This document shows, piece by piece, positions 1 to 9,418 of a stretch of DNA of 64,000 nucleotides. A model generated the notes under the pieces. That model did no database searches. It saw nothing but the letters and a program-made list of their open reading frames with translations, and had not been told where the DNA came from. Source of the stretch: Nocardia arthritidis (GTDB lineage: Bacteria; Actinomycetota; Actinomycetes; Mycobacteriales; Mycobacteriaceae); the NCBI RefSeq assembly GCF_011801145.1, contig NZ_CP046172.1, forward strand, positions 5,084,001-5,148,000, read 5' to 3'. Positions within the stretch are counted from its first letter, which is position 1. Each line of letters starts with the position of its first letter. Position numbers and translations under genes: made by a program.

Positions 1-1783
1 CGAGATCCTCGGCACCCAGCACTCGGCCCGCCGCGCACAGCGCGACGGCGGTGCCCGAACGGCCGATGTACAAGCCGGGCAACGGATTACGCTGCGCCCC
101 GAGTCTGCGCACGATCCAATCGGCGACAAGCCGCAACGCGACCCTGCCCCGGTCGTCACCGGCCTCGGTGATCCGGGTCAGCGTGCCGAGCACCCCGGCC
201 GCGCCGTTGTAGAGATTGCACGGATCGTTTCGCCGACCGCCGTTGCTCGTCGGCGCCAACCGCTCCGGGTCGTCGGGGGTGATCGAACCGAGCAGGTAGT
301 CGATGCCGTCGGCCAACAGGCGATCGCCGCCGGTCGACCGGCGGCGACGGGTGTTCGGGCGGGGGTTGTCGGTGGTCAAGAAGGCGCGAACCCGATCGAG
401 GGACCAGCGCGCCGTCGGGTCGTCGTCGAGCAGACCGAGCAGCAACGGCGCGGCCGCGGCGATATCACCGTCGGTTTCGGCAGCCGCCTCGAGCAGCAGG
501 GCGAGCCGTTCCCGGTTACTTCGGCCGGGCGAATCATCGGGCGCGAGACCGGGTTTGGCACCGGTACAGAGCAGGAAGAAGATGGCGCCGAGCGCATGCA
601 TATCCGCCGCCGGGCTGGCCGGGGCGCCCGAAACCTGTTCCGGTGCGGCGCAATCCGGCGTCCAGCCGGACATCGGCGTGTCACCGGGCCCGCGGGCGAA
701 TTCGAGATCGATCAGGACCACTGTGCCGTCCGGGCGGACCATCACATTCGAGGCCGAAAGATCGCTCAGTACAACATTTTCCGCGTGCACCGCGGCGATG
801 GCCGCGGTAAGCCGCAGCGCGATGGCTCGCCAGTCCGGCACGCCGTACTGACGGCGGCGCCATTCGAATAGCGTTGTGCCCGCGATCAACTCCTCGACCA
901 GGAACAGATCGCCCTCCTGCTCGAATAACGCGTGCAGGCGCGGCGTCACACCCGAATGGGCGAGCAGCTCGAGCATCCGCGCCTCATTACGCCTGGCATC
1001 CTGCACATTCCAGCCGTGCGGCCCGTCACCGACCCCGGCCCTCGCCTGTTTGATGATCACCTCGGCGCCGGTCAAGCGGTCGGTCGCCTCGAAGACACCG
1101 CCCTTGTTGGCGTGCGCTATCGCCCGACGCACCTCGAATCGGTTCGCGAGCAGTACGCACTCGACCATGCCGCCGGACGGTCGAGTCGGCTCGAACGGGT
1201 CGAGCGCCCAGGGCGGCGGAGCGAACCACGCGTCCCGCCTGTCCTCGACCAAGCTGGCGTCCGGCGCGGTGACCACCGCGAGGTAGCCACCGTCGCTGCC
1301 GAGCGTCTCTTCGGCGACGAACGCCCCGTATCGGTAGTGGACCAGACTGCCCGCGGCGTAGGGGCGGTCGGACAGAATCGTCGGCCCGGCGAATCCGGCG
1401 GTGACCTCGTGCAGTCGCGCCGCCAGGGCTCTGAGCTGATCGTCATCGGCCGGATAGATCGTGATGAACTTGCCCGCGCCGCCGCGCGGATAATCGGCCG
1501 AATTCAGCTTCCGGACACCGTCGAGCGAGGCCGCGAACTTACAGATGCAGCCCGCGTCGAGCACGACGCCGAGCACGCGGTCCAGCACCGCGACAGCCGA
1601 ACCGGTCGTCGCCGAGATATGGAGTTTCCAGCCCTGACGCGGCCTGCGGTAGCGATCCGGATCGAGGTGGCACCAGAAATCATCGGTCCACAGTCGCCAA
1701 TCGGACTGTCTCGAAAGATGATTCACGGCCAGATCGACGAGCGGTGATCGCACGATCGGATCGACGGGTGAGGTATCGGCCAC
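1..1783 (-). CDS. Class III/IV lanthionine synthetase (LanKC/LanL-like), 3' end beyond window
   Basis: Multidomain lanthipeptide synthetase that phosphorylates Ser/Thr of a precursor, eliminates phosphate and cyclises Cys onto the dehydro residues. About 594 codons are visible. The N-terminal part carries lyase-type motifs (GWKLHIS; YPRGGAGKFITIYP; LVHYRYGAF). A kinase domain follows, with catalytic loop SDLSASNVMV (Asp about residue 341) and metal-binding DLEF (Asp about 359). The segment PLPGLYIGRSGTAVALC at the left edge begins the LanC-like cyclase. The zinc ligands that separate class IV from class III lie outside the window. I chose the GTG at 1783 because no ATG, GTG or TTG lies between it and the in-frame stop of the precursor gene just upstream. 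It follows the precursor by 117 bases on the same strand. Confidence 0.9.
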   Translation of the reverse strand, partial: MADTSPVDPIVRSPLVDLAVNHLSRQSDWRLWTDDFWCHLDPDRYRRPRQGWKLHISATTGSAVAVLDRVLGVVLDAGCICKFAASLDGVRKLNSADYPRGGAGKFITIYPADDDQLRALAARLHEVTAGFAGPTILSDRPYAAGSLVHYRYGAFVAEETLGSDGGYLAVVTAPDASLVEDRRDAWFAPPPWALDPFEPTRPSGGMVECVLLANRFEVRRAIAHANKGGVFEATDRLTGAEVIIKQARAGVGDGPHGWNVQDARRNEARMLELLAHSGVTPRLHALFEQEGDLFLVEELIAGTTLFEWRRRQYGVPDWRAIALRLTAAIAAVHAENVVLSDLSASNVMVRPDGTVVLIDLEFARGPGDTPMSGWTPDCAAPEQVSGAPASPAADMHALGAIFFLLCTGAKPGLAPDDSPGRSNRERLALLLEAAAETDGDIAAAAPLLLGLLDDDPTARWSLDRVRAFLTTDNPRPNTRRRRSTGGDRLLADGIDYLLGSITPDDPERLAPTSNGGRRNDPCNLYNGAAGVLGTLTRITEAGDDRGRVALRLVADWIVRRLGAQRNPLPGLYIGRSGTAVALCAAGRVLGAEDL

Positions 1784-1900
1784 GGGTTCAACTCGATTCG
1801 ACTGCGCTGGACGGATTTCGGTGATCGCGGTGGGGAGATCCGATGCGACGGATGCACCTTCGAACCGCTCCCCACCGCTCGGAGCCGAGCTCGGCCTACA

Positions 1901-2038
1901 TCAGTCCTTGGCGTGGCAGGCCGAGCCCCAGGTGGGGTCGGGCCAGATGACGGTGCCGACACCGTGATCACGTTCCGGAAGTGTCTGCAGCGCGGCCACT
2001 TCGGTGCTCACCATCTTGGTCTCAGATTCCATCGTCAT
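1901..2038 (-). CDS. Lanthipeptide-type RiPP precursor peptide, 45 aa
   Basis: A short ORF immediately upstream of the synthetase, on the same strand, encodes 45 residues. The leader half contains EVAALQTLPERD, which resembles the LQxLPExD-type recognition motif of class III/IV lanthipeptide leaders. The C-terminal core is GTVIWPDPTWGSACHAKD, with one Cys, one Ser two residues before it, and two Thr. The only possible thioether donor is Cys41, so at most one lanthionine or methyllanthionine ring can form; Ser39 or Thr36 would be the partner. A second in-frame ATG two codons downstream (2032) could also be the start. Its position, leader motif and the Trp/Pro/Cys-rich tail support the call; the product is not recognised. 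Confidence 0.72.
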   Translation of the reverse strand: MTMESETKMVSTEVAALQTLPERDHGVGTVIWPDPTWGSACHAKD

Positions 2039-2265
2039 TTCCTCATATGGTGTCGAGAAGGCTATTCGCCTGTCTCACTGGCGAATCGGGTCTCATCGAC
2101 CCGACAACGACCGGCCGGATTGCCGGGCATGGCTCCAGTGTTCGGCGCGGCGGTACCGATCGCGCCATACCGGTCCGCTCAGCGGACCGGCCGCCCGGTG
2201 CTGGGCTCCGGCGTTGTTACGGTGCCTGAATCGAACCCAATTACCCTGGCGGAAGGGGTTTTTCG
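2039..2265. promoter_or_regulatory. Divergent intergenic region between RiPP precursor and radical SAM gene
   Basis: These 227 bases separate the leftward precursor/synthetase pair from the rightward radical SAM gene and must contain both promoters if the two sides are not transcribed from further away. I see no convincing -35/-10 pair or perfect palindrome. The sequence cggaagggg about 8 bases before 2266 is a plausible ribosome binding site for the radical SAM gene. Confidence 0.4.
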
Positions 2266-3327
2266 ATGATCGCTGCCGATGGTCCGGTCGGGATAATCTG
2301 GGATATCACCTACGCGTGCCCGCTGCGGTGCATGCACTGTTACTCCGAATCCGGCAGACGACCGGCCATGCACCCGACGCGTGATCGGCTGCTTCGGATG
2401 ACCGATGCGTTCATCTCGCTTCACCCAACCGAAATCGCGATCGCCGGCGGTGAACCGCTACTGGTGGACGGCCTTTCGGAGGTCGCCGAACGTTTCTCGG
2501 CGGCGGGCATCGCGGTCATCCTGTACACCAGCGGCGCACTCGTGGATCCGCCGAAGGCCGAGCAGCTGCTGCGGCAATTCCGCACCGTCGCGGTGAGTTT
2601 GGACGGCGCCACCGCTGAGGTGCACGACCGGATCAGGGGGCGCAGGCCGGCGTTCGAACGGGCAATGGCCGCGTTGGAATTCCTGGACCGGGCCTCGCGC
2701 CGACTGAAGACCGACGGCGCTTCGCCCGCCACCATCGGGATCGAGGTTTCCATCATGCGCAGCAATCTGGCGCAGGTGGAAGATTTCTGCACGGCCATCG
2801 CCCCACGCTTCCCCGAACTCGCGCATCTGGTCTACACGATCACCATGCCCGCCGGACTCGCCAACCGCGCGGGCTTCGTCGAGCACGAACTGCTCGACGA
2901 CGCCGAATCCCGCCGTCTCACCAGCCCGGAGTACCTGGAGCGGCTACGGGATCTCGCACCCGCGGGGTTGGACATCAGGGTCGAAGACCACTGGCGGGAC
3001 ATGATCCACCCCGACGACGTCGCCGCCGGGCGCATCATGCCGATCATGCACGTCAGGCCGGACGGCGGAGTGCACGCGATGCCGATCTACGAAGGTACGG
3101 TCGGCAGCATTCTGGAGGAACCGCCGATGACGCTCTGGCGCCGAGCGGTCGACAGATGGACCGATCCGTTCGTGGTGCGGACGCTCGCTCCGGTCCGCAC
3201 CACGCGAGACTGGGCGGCGGCCGCCAGACGCATCGACTATCACTTCGGTGATGCGGCCGATCGCGCCAGGATCGATCGCCGACCGGTTTTCCCGGCGCAA
3301 CCCCACCTCCGGACACCCCTTCGGTGA
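2266..3327 (+). CDS. Radical SAM protein, RiPP-associated
   Basis: A 353-aa radical SAM enzyme. The cluster motif is CPLRCMHC (Cys18, Cys22, Cys25) and GGEP follows near residue 64. Where SPASM-domain relatives have a Cys-containing VRPDGxVxxCP segment, this protein has HVRPDGGVHAMPIYEG, so auxiliary cluster ligands appear to be missing. Radical SAM/SPASM proteins modify RiPP precursors or trim cofactors. The divergent placement beside a lanthipeptide precursor suggests a second modification of the same peptide, but this is inference. It could also be a heme d1/NirJ- or AhbD-type relative. ATG at 2266 is preceded by a purine-rich site. Confidence 0.8.
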   Translation: MIAADGPVGIIWDITYACPLRCMHCYSESGRRPAMHPTRDRLLRMTDAFISLHPTEIAIAGGEPLLVDGLSEVAERFSAAGIAVILYTSGALVDPPKAEQLLRQFRTVAVSLDGATAEVHDRIRGRRPAFERAMAALEFLDRASRRLKTDGASPATIGIEVSIMRSNLAQVEDFCTAIAPRFPELAHLVYTITMPAGLANRAGFVEHELLDDAESRRLTSPEYLERLRDLAPAGLDIRVEDHWRDMIHPDDVAAGRIMPIMHVRPDGGVHAMPIYEGTVGSILEEPPMTLWRRAVDRWTDPFVVRTLAPVRTTRDWAAAARRIDYHFGDAADRARIDRRPVFPAQPHLRTPLR

Positions 3328-3480
3328 ATCGTTCATCGTTCGCGGATCCATAGCCGCTGTCTCGGTGCGGCACGCGGCTTCGCACAGCGGAACATGCGGC
3401 CCCAGTGCACTGGGGATCGAGCGCACCGCCCGCCCGGCGGCGGATACTTCCCTCGGGGCAGTTGTCCGAAAGGATTCCGG

Positions 3481-4953
3481 ATGCGAAGCGGGATAAGGTC
3501 TTCGGCCGTCGTCGTGGTGACGGCGGTACTGATCACCTGGCTCACCGCATGCGAGAGCCGGGCGCCCGAGGCGCGGCCCTGGTGTCCCGCGGTGCCGGGC
3601 CATCACGTGGATTGCGATGTGGTGACCCGGAACCTGGTCGAGTCGCGGCGCGACCTCGGCACGACCGATGTGGGCTACGCGGTGGTGCGGCACACCGGAG
3701 CCGGAGCCGCCGCGGGCACCATCGTGCCCAATCCGGGCGGTCCGGGTGTGCCGGTGATCGCCGAATCCGGCGAGTGGGTTCAGCGGGTCTCCGGTCTGCT
3801 CGACCGCTACGACCTGCTGCTCATCGACCCGCGCGGCACCGGAGTGTCGTCGGCGGTGGATTGCGGTGTTTCCACCGCCGACTTCAATCTCGGCTCTCGC
3901 GAACAGCAGCGGGACGCGGTCGCCACCTGCGCCGACAAGCTCGGTCCGCGCGCGGCGGGCTACACCTCGGCGGCGACGGCCGATGATTTCGACGCGGTGC
4001 GAGCGCGGCTCGGCGCGGACCGGCTGGTGCTGTACGGGAGTTCCTACGGCACCTATCTGATGCCGATCTATGCCGCGCGCCATCCGGATCGGGTGCGTTC
4101 TATCGTGCTGGCCGGCGCCTACCCGCTGGACTTCGATCTGCTGCAGCGCCCCAATGCGGAAGCGGTATCGCTTGTCCTGCAACGGATCTGCGAGCGAAGC
4201 CGGCTCTGCGACGGAAATACCGCGGTGGCCGACCTGCACACGGTGGCCGCCAGGTTGCGCACCCAGCCGATCACGCTCACGCACCCTCGGCCGGTCGTAC
4301 TCACCGAGGGCGAACTGGCGAATCTCACCTTCGAGACCGCCACCAGCGATGTGGGCCAGGATCCGAACGCGCTCGTACCGCTGGGCATGCTCCCGGCGGC
4401 GTTGCACGAGGCCGTGCGCGGAAACGACGGCCCGCTACGCGATTTCGCCGAACGCGGGCTGGCCGAACCCGACGACGAAAACATCGGCCTGTACATCGCC
4501 GTGGCGTGTAACGACTACCCCACCCTGTGGGCGTCGAATGCCACTGTGCCGCAACGTGAACAGCAATACCGGCAGGCGGTCGCGGGAATCGACCTCGGCG
4601 CCTTCAGCGCCGAGGGATTCGATGCCGGACAGCGCGACGGCGGGGATGTCTGCATCCGCTGGCCCGCCGTGGAGCACGTCCGGGCCGACAGCGCCGCACT
4701 GCCCGACGCCCCGGTGCTGGTCCTGGCGGGCGATCTCGACGCGATCACCCCCGTCGCCAACAGCAAGCGCGCCGCCGCCCAATTCCCGCACGCCACTTTT
4801 ATTTCCGTGCCCAACCTCGGCCACACCCCCAACGAGGAACCCAGCGGGTGCGTGGCAGGCATCGTGGCGCGATTCATCGAGACCGCAAGCCCCGACCCGG
4901 AATCCTGCCTCGACAGCATCCCGCCGATCAAGGTGACTCCCTCGGCGAATTGA
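3481..4953 (+). CDS. Secreted S33-type alpha/beta hydrolase lipoprotein (tripeptidyl aminopeptidase-like)
   Basis: A 490-aa exported hydrolase that probably removes short peptides from N termini outside the membrane. A hydrophobic signal (residues 7-21) ends in lipobox LTAC, with Cys24 as the lipidation site. NPGGPG forms the oxyanion region. The nucleophile elbow is GSSYG (Ser188), and Asp420 (GDLDAITP) and His448 (LGHTP) complete the triad. The start was moved to ATG 3481, which has AAGGA six bases upstream and begins the signal peptide. It lies 153 bases after the radical SAM gene on the same strand. It might trim the neighbouring lanthipeptide, although S33 peptidases of this kind are common in actinomycetes and need not be linked. 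Confidence 0.85.
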   Translation: MRSGIRSSAVVVVTAVLITWLTACESRAPEARPWCPAVPGHHVDCDVVTRNLVESRRDLGTTDVGYAVVRHTGAGAAAGTIVPNPGGPGVPVIAESGEWVQRVSGLLDRYDLLLIDPRGTGVSSAVDCGVSTADFNLGSREQQRDAVATCADKLGPRAAGYTSAATADDFDAVRARLGADRLVLYGSSYGTYLMPIYAARHPDRVRSIVLAGAYPLDFDLLQRPNAEAVSLVLQRICERSRLCDGNTAVADLHTVAARLRTQPITLTHPRPVVLTEGELANLTFETATSDVGQDPNALVPLGMLPAALHEAVRGNDGPLRDFAERGLAEPDDENIGLYIAVACNDYPTLWASNATVPQREQQYRQAVAGIDLGAFSAEGFDAGQRDGGDVCIRWPAVEHVRADSAALPDAPVLVLAGDLDAITPVANSKRAAAQFPHATFISVPNLGHTPNEEPSGCVAGIVARFIETASPDPESCLDSIPPIKVTPSAN

Positions 4954-4980
4954 CCGATCCACAATCCGGAAGCAAATGTC

Positions 4981-5727
4981 ATGACACAGCGAATACGGTC
5001 GTCCCTCTCCCGCACCCTGTTCCGTTCCGCGATCGCGCTGAACGCCGTGGCGATCATGATCGGGCTGATGGTCGCCGGTGCGGCGACGCCTGCCGCCGCC
5101 ACCGACTCGTTCGTGGTCAGCGAGGCACAGTTCGACCAGATGTTCCCGAACCGGAACCCCTTCTACACCTACCAGGGCCTGATCTCTTCGCTGAGCGCGT
5201 ACCCGCAATTCACCACCACCGGCAGCGATGCGGTGCGTGCGCGCGAGGCCGCGGCCTTCCTGGCCAATGTGAGCCACGAGACCGTCGGCCTGCGGTACAT
5301 CGTCGAGCAGAACACCGCCAACTACAGCCACTACTGCGATCGAAGCCAGCCGTACGGATGCCCGGCCGGTCAGAGTGCCTATTACGGGCGCGGCCCACTA
5401 CAGCTGAGCTGGAACTTCAACTACAAAGCGGCCGGTGACGCCCTGAACCTCGCGCTGCTGAACGACCCATACCTGGCGGAACGGGACCCGGCCGTCTCCT
5501 GGCAGACCGCGCTGTGGTTCTGGAACAGTCAGCCGGGCGCCGGGACGATGACCCCGCACGACGCGATGGTCAACGAACGGGGTTTCGGCGAAACAATCCG
5601 CAGCATCAACGGCGCTCTGGAATGCGACGGCAGAAATCCCGCCGAGCGCGACGACCGAATCAATCTCTACCGGGCATTCGTCGGCGTGCTCGGCACCGAC
5701 GTCGGCCCGGGCAACATCTCCTGCTGA
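4981..5727 (+). CDS. Secreted GH19-family chitinase
   Basis: A 248-aa secreted glycoside hydrolase 19 protein expected to cleave chitin or related beta-1,4-GlcNAc polymers. A signal peptide covers about residues 1-40 and ends near ATPAAA. The catalytic region has NVSHETVG (Glu100, matching the HET signature of GH19), and the conserved YYGRGPLQLSWNFNY and substrate-side NGALEC segments are present. No chitin-binding module is attached. It begins 27 bases after the hydrolase stop, so the two are probably co-transcribed. Its link with the RiPP genes is unclear. Confidence 0.9.
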   Translation: MTQRIRSSLSRTLFRSAIALNAVAIMIGLMVAGAATPAAATDSFVVSEAQFDQMFPNRNPFYTYQGLISSLSAYPQFTTTGSDAVRAREAAAFLANVSHETVGLRYIVEQNTANYSHYCDRSQPYGCPAGQSAYYGRGPLQLSWNFNYKAAGDALNLALLNDPYLAERDPAVSWQTALWFWNSQPGAGTMTPHDAMVNERGFGETIRSINGALECDGRNPAERDDRINLYRAFVGVLGTDVGPGNISC

Positions 5728-5742
5728 CCGCCCTGGCCATCG

Positions 5743-6942
5743 CTATGCCGGGGTCGGCGCCGCGAGGCGGCGGATGGCGAGGTCGGCGTACAGGGCCGCG
5801 CCGTCTGCGAGTACCGATTCGTCGAACTGAACACGCGGCGAGTGGTTGATCGGGGCCGTCGCCGGGTCGGCGCCCTCCGGTGGTGCGCCGAGGCAGACCA
5901 TGGCGCCGGGTATCTCGCCGAGGATTCGGCTGAAGTCCTCGGAACCGGCGGCCGGATTGTCCTGCCACGCAAAGCGTTCCGCGCCGAACAGTTCGGTGAC
6001 GGCGCCGGCGGCGAATTCGGCTTCACGATGATCGTTGACCGTCACCGGGTACAGCTCGATGTAGTCGATGTCGACGTCCAGACCGTGCGCGTCCGCCAGC
6101 CCGCGCACGGTGCGGACGAAACCATCCTTGACTCTGGCGTGTGCCTCGGCCGAGTAGGACCGCACGGTCGCCTCGAAGTACGCCTCATCGGGGATCACAT
6201 TGTGCTGGGTGCCGGCGTGTAGTGACCCCACCGTGATCACCACCGGGTCATGGATGTCGAAGCCGCGGGTCACCATCGTCTGCAGCGCCAGCACCATCTC
6301 GCATGCGGCCGGAATCGGGTCGAGCGCCCGATGTGGCATGGAGCCGTGACCACCGGCGCCCCGAATGGTGACGCGCACCGTATCCGAGGCGGACAGCAGC
6401 GGGCCGCGGCGCGTGGTGAAAACGCCGGTGGGGATCTGCGAGCTCATCACATGCAGTGCGTATGCGGCGACCGGGCGGGTTCCGGCGGCGTCGAGCACGC
6501 CCTCGGCGACCATGTGGCGGGCGCCGTCGTAGCCCTCCTCGCCGGGTTGGAACATGAAGACGACGTCGCCGTCGAGCCGGTCGGTATGCGCGCTGAGCAG
6601 CCGCGCCGCCCCGGCGAGCATCGCGGTGTGCAGGTCGTGGCCGCAGGCGTGCATCCGGTCCGCGGGGGCGGCGAAATCCAGGCCGGTCCGCTCGGTCACC
6701 GGCAGGGCATCCATATCGCCGCGCAACAGCACGGCCGGCCCGGACCGGGCACCGCGCAGCACCGCGGTCACCGACGAAAGCGATTGCCCCAGATGTATTT
6801 CCAGACCGAGGCCATCGATCGCGGCGAGGACCTTCTCCTGTGTTCTCGGCAGCTGCAGCCCGAGCTCGGGCTCGCGATGCAGGGCGCGGCGCAGCTGGAC
6901 AAGATCTCCCTGGATCGCTGCGGCATCGTCACGGACGGACAT
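5743..6942 (-). CDS. M20-family amidohydrolase (hippurate/IAA-amino acid hydrolase-like)
   Basis: A 399-aa metal-dependent amidase of the M20D group, which releases amino acids from N-acyl amino acids. Metal-binding motifs visible are RGDMDALPV, HACGHDLHTAML, the GEEG acid/base segment and a C-terminal GSEDFS. Length is typical. Its start overlaps the end of the upstream permease gene by 14 bases, so the two form an operon in which the permease probably imports the substrate. It converges with the chitinase, 15 bases apart. Confidence 0.9.
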   Translation of the reverse strand: MSVRDDAAAIQGDLVQLRRALHREPELGLQLPRTQEKVLAAIDGLGLEIHLGQSLSSVTAVLRGARSGPAVLLRGDMDALPVTERTGLDFAAPADRMHACGHDLHTAMLAGAARLLSAHTDRLDGDVVFMFQPGEEGYDGARHMVAEGVLDAAGTRPVAAYALHVMSSQIPTGVFTTRRGPLLSASDTVRVTIRGAGGHGSMPHRALDPIPAACEMVLALQTMVTRGFDIHDPVVITVGSLHAGTQHNVIPDEAYFEATVRSYSAEAHARVKDGFVRTVRGLADAHGLDVDIDYIELYPVTVNDHREAEFAAGAVTELFGAERFAWQDNPAAGSEDFSRILGEIPGAMVCLGAPPEGADPATAPINHSPRVQFDESVLADGAALYADLAIRRLAAPTPA

Positions 6943-8260
6943 CGATGGTCTCCCTCAATTTATCGGTAAAACAGCGGACTTTGGTCATGGTGAACGTGCC
7001 GGCGAAGCCGGCGATCGCGGCGGCGAGCACGTAGTACGGGACGGCCCGGGTCAGACCCGCGCCGGTGAGCGCCTCGGCGACCATGGGGAAGGTGCCACCG
7101 AACGCGGCGATGGTGGTGGCCGTGACGATGCCGGTGCCGACGGCGCGGATCTCGACGGGCATCAGCAGCGCGCCCAACACGTTGCTCACCGCCATGGAGG
7201 TGGCCGCGCCCAGTCCCAACCCGATCGCCGCGATCTGGAACGGAATCAGCCCGCTAGCCATGGCGACGGTCAGCGGCAATACGCCGATCATGTTGAGGCC
7301 GAAGCCGATTCGGATGACGCGCAGCAGTCCGAAGCGGTCGGCGAGCGCACCGGCGACCAGCATCCCGACGAGCACGATGGCGAGCACGATCGTCATGAAC
7401 CCCGTGGCCGTTGCCGCCTTGGCGACGCCGAGCGCGGCAGCGTACTTGGGGAGGTAGACAAGCGCGAAATAGTAGGAGACGGTGCCGCCCAGCGTGTTGA
7501 GGAACAGGGCGATCACCGCATGCGGATGGTCACGGAATATCGACGCGATCGACGAGCGGCGGCGCGACGCGGCCCGGTCGCCGCGTTCGAACTCCGCGCT
7601 TTCGGGCGCGAATGTCCGTACCCACACCGCGAGCAGGCCTAGCAGTCCGCCCGCGGCGAAGGCCACCCGCCAACCGCCGTCGCGCAGCGCGTCGGCGCCG
7701 ACCCACGCGGTCAGGATCGCGACGGCCCCGAATACCAACAGCGAGCCGAACATGATGCCGCCGTAGGAGATCGCGCTGAACAGGAAGCGCCGCCGCGGCG
7801 GCGCGGTCTCGGCGACATAGGCCGCGACGGTCGGCCCCTCCCCGCCGTAGGCGAGGCCCTGCACGATCCGCAACGCGATCACCAGGACCGCCGACCAGGT
7901 CCCGATCGTCGCCGCGCCCGGCATGACCGCGATGGCGAAGCTCGCCATCGCGATGATCGACATGCTCACCAGCAAGGCCACCTTGCGCCCGCGACGGTCG
8001 CTGATGCGGCCGAATACGACGCTGCCGATGGGCCTTGCCACGAATCCGACGGCGAAACCGCCGTAGACGGCCAGCATCGAACCGACCGAATCGGATCCGA
8101 AAAGGTCGGGGGCGAAGAACGCGGCGAACACCACATACACGCTCCAGTCGAAGGATTCGACCACCGCGCCGACTGTCGCGGCGGCGAGTTCGCGCCGACT
8201 TCCGGATACCTTCGAGCCGGGTGGGGCCGGGGATCCACCGAACGAGATCGCGGCTGTCAT
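6929..8260 (-). CDS. MFS transporter, metabolite:H+ symporter type
   Basis: A 443-aa permease with 12 predicted membrane segments, resembling the MHS family (proline/betaine/shikimate/alpha-ketoglutarate-type symporters). The cytoplasmic loop signature GRISDRRGRK and the motif QGLAYGGEGPTVAAYVAE are visible. It is cotranscribed with the M20 amidohydrolase by 14-base overlap and diverges from an Lrp-type regulator. It probably imports an acylated amino acid or similar carboxylate. Confidence 0.87.
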   Translation of the reverse strand: MTAAISFGGSPAPPGSKVSGSRRELAAATVGAVVESFDWSVYVVFAAFFAPDLFGSDSVGSMLAVYGGFAVGFVARPIGSVVFGRISDRRGRKVALLVSMSIIAMASFAIAVMPGAATIGTWSAVLVIALRIVQGLAYGGEGPTVAAYVAETAPPRRRFLFSAISYGGIMFGSLLVFGAVAILTAWVGADALRDGGWRVAFAAGGLLGLLAVWVRTFAPESAEFERGDRAASRRRSSIASIFRDHPHAVIALFLNTLGGTVSYYFALVYLPKYAAALGVAKAATATGFMTIVLAIVLVGMLVAGALADRFGLLRVIRIGFGLNMIGVLPLTVAMASGLIPFQIAAIGLGLGAATSMAVSNVLGALLMPVEIRAVGTGIVTATTIAAFGGTFPMVAEALTGAGLTRAVPYYVLAAAIAGFAGTFTMTKVRCFTDKLRETIDVRP

Positions 8261-8383
8261 AACTTGGTTCCTCTTCCCTGCACCGGGCGGCGGCTCGGTG
8301 GTGAACGATGGGTGCCGGGAACGCTATAGTGCCGTTCGAAGTTCATCCGAAATTCGCAGCTATCGTTCAATGAAGGCGTAAAA

Positions 8384-9406
8384 ATGCAAGATTCGGTCGC
8401 TTTCGACGAGCTGGAGCTGCAATTGATCAACGCGCTTCAGCTCAATCCCCGCGCGCCCTGGAACCTGATCGGTGAGGTGCTCGGAGTCGACCCCGTGACG
8501 GTGGCGCGGCGCTGGGATCGGCTGACCGCCGCCGGGCTGGCCTGGATCACCGTCTACCGCGCCCAGCTCTCGCTCGGGACGGTGATCGGTGCGTGTATCG
8601 AAGTGCGTTGCGCCGCAGGGAAAGCCGGCGCCGTCGCCGATCGGCTGTGTCACGACCGGCGAGTCGGGACCATCGAGCACATCACCGGCGACAGCGACCT
8701 CTTGTTGACGGTGTTCGCCCCCGGCCTCGCCGACCTGTCGACCTATGTGCTCACCTCGCTGGGCCGGATCCGGGGCGTGCGGGACTGCCGGACACATGTG
8801 ATGACCGCGATCCACGCCGAGGGCAGCCGCTGGGAGTTGCGGGCGCTCGATCCCTTGCTCGGCAACCGGATTCGCGCCTCACGGCCCGACCCCCAACCGG
8901 CCCCGCGCCAACCGATCGGCCCACGAGACGCGGCGCTGCTCACCGCACTCGAGCGCAACGGGCGCGCCGGCTTCGCCGAACTGGCCGCCGACAGCGGGGT
9001 CAGCGTCTCCACCGCGCGCCGCCGCGTGAGTTCCCTGATCGCCGCACAGCACATCACCCTGCGATGCGAAGTGGCACAGCCGATGTCGGGATGGCCGATC
9101 AGCGCGACGCTGTGGTGCCGAGTGGCGCCGAACCGCCTCGACACGGTGGCCGGGCAGCTGGCGACCCTACCCGAGACCCGCCTGTGCGCCTCGGTGACCG
9201 GTGGCCGGGCGAACCTGATGATCTCGGTGTGGCTGCGCTCCGCCGGCGATATCCACCGGCTCCAAGCCGCACTCGCCGAGCAGGTCAGCGAGGTGGAAGT
9301 GGTCGACGTCGCCCTCGCGCTCCGGCACGTCAAACGCCTCGGTCGGCTACTCGACGATCGAGGCCGCGCAACAGATTTCGTCCCACTCGACATCTGGCCG
9401 CACTAG
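8384..9406 (+). CDS. Lrp/AsnC-family regulator with two Lrp modules
   Basis: A 340-aa regulator about twice the usual Lrp length. Residues 1-150 form one winged-helix plus ligand-sensing unit (starting MQDSVAFDELELQLINAL). A second helix-turn-helix begins near residue 185 (LTALERNGRAGFAELAADSG) and is followed by a second sensing domain. Such double Lrp proteins usually control an adjacent transport/catabolic operon. Here the divergent M20/MFS pair across a 123-base gap is the likely target. Confidence 0.85.
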   Translation: MQDSVAFDELELQLINALQLNPRAPWNLIGEVLGVDPVTVARRWDRLTAAGLAWITVYRAQLSLGTVIGACIEVRCAAGKAGAVADRLCHDRRVGTIEHITGDSDLLLTVFAPGLADLSTYVLTSLGRIRGVRDCRTHVMTAIHAEGSRWELRALDPLLGNRIRASRPDPQPAPRQPIGPRDAALLTALERNGRAGFAELAADSGVSVSTARRRVSSLIAAQHITLRCEVAQPMSGWPISATLWCRVAPNRLDTVAGQLATLPETRLCASVTGGRANLMISVWLRSAGDIHRLQAALAEQVSEVEVVDVALALRHVKRLGRLLDDRGRATDFVPLDIWPH

Positions 9407-9418
9407 CCCGCGCATCGG

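Noticed and set aside
303..1747. Long plus-strand ORFs over the first 1.8 kb
   Set aside because: They are antisense shadows of the leftward lanthionine synthetase, whose frame shows lyase, kinase and cyclase motifs.
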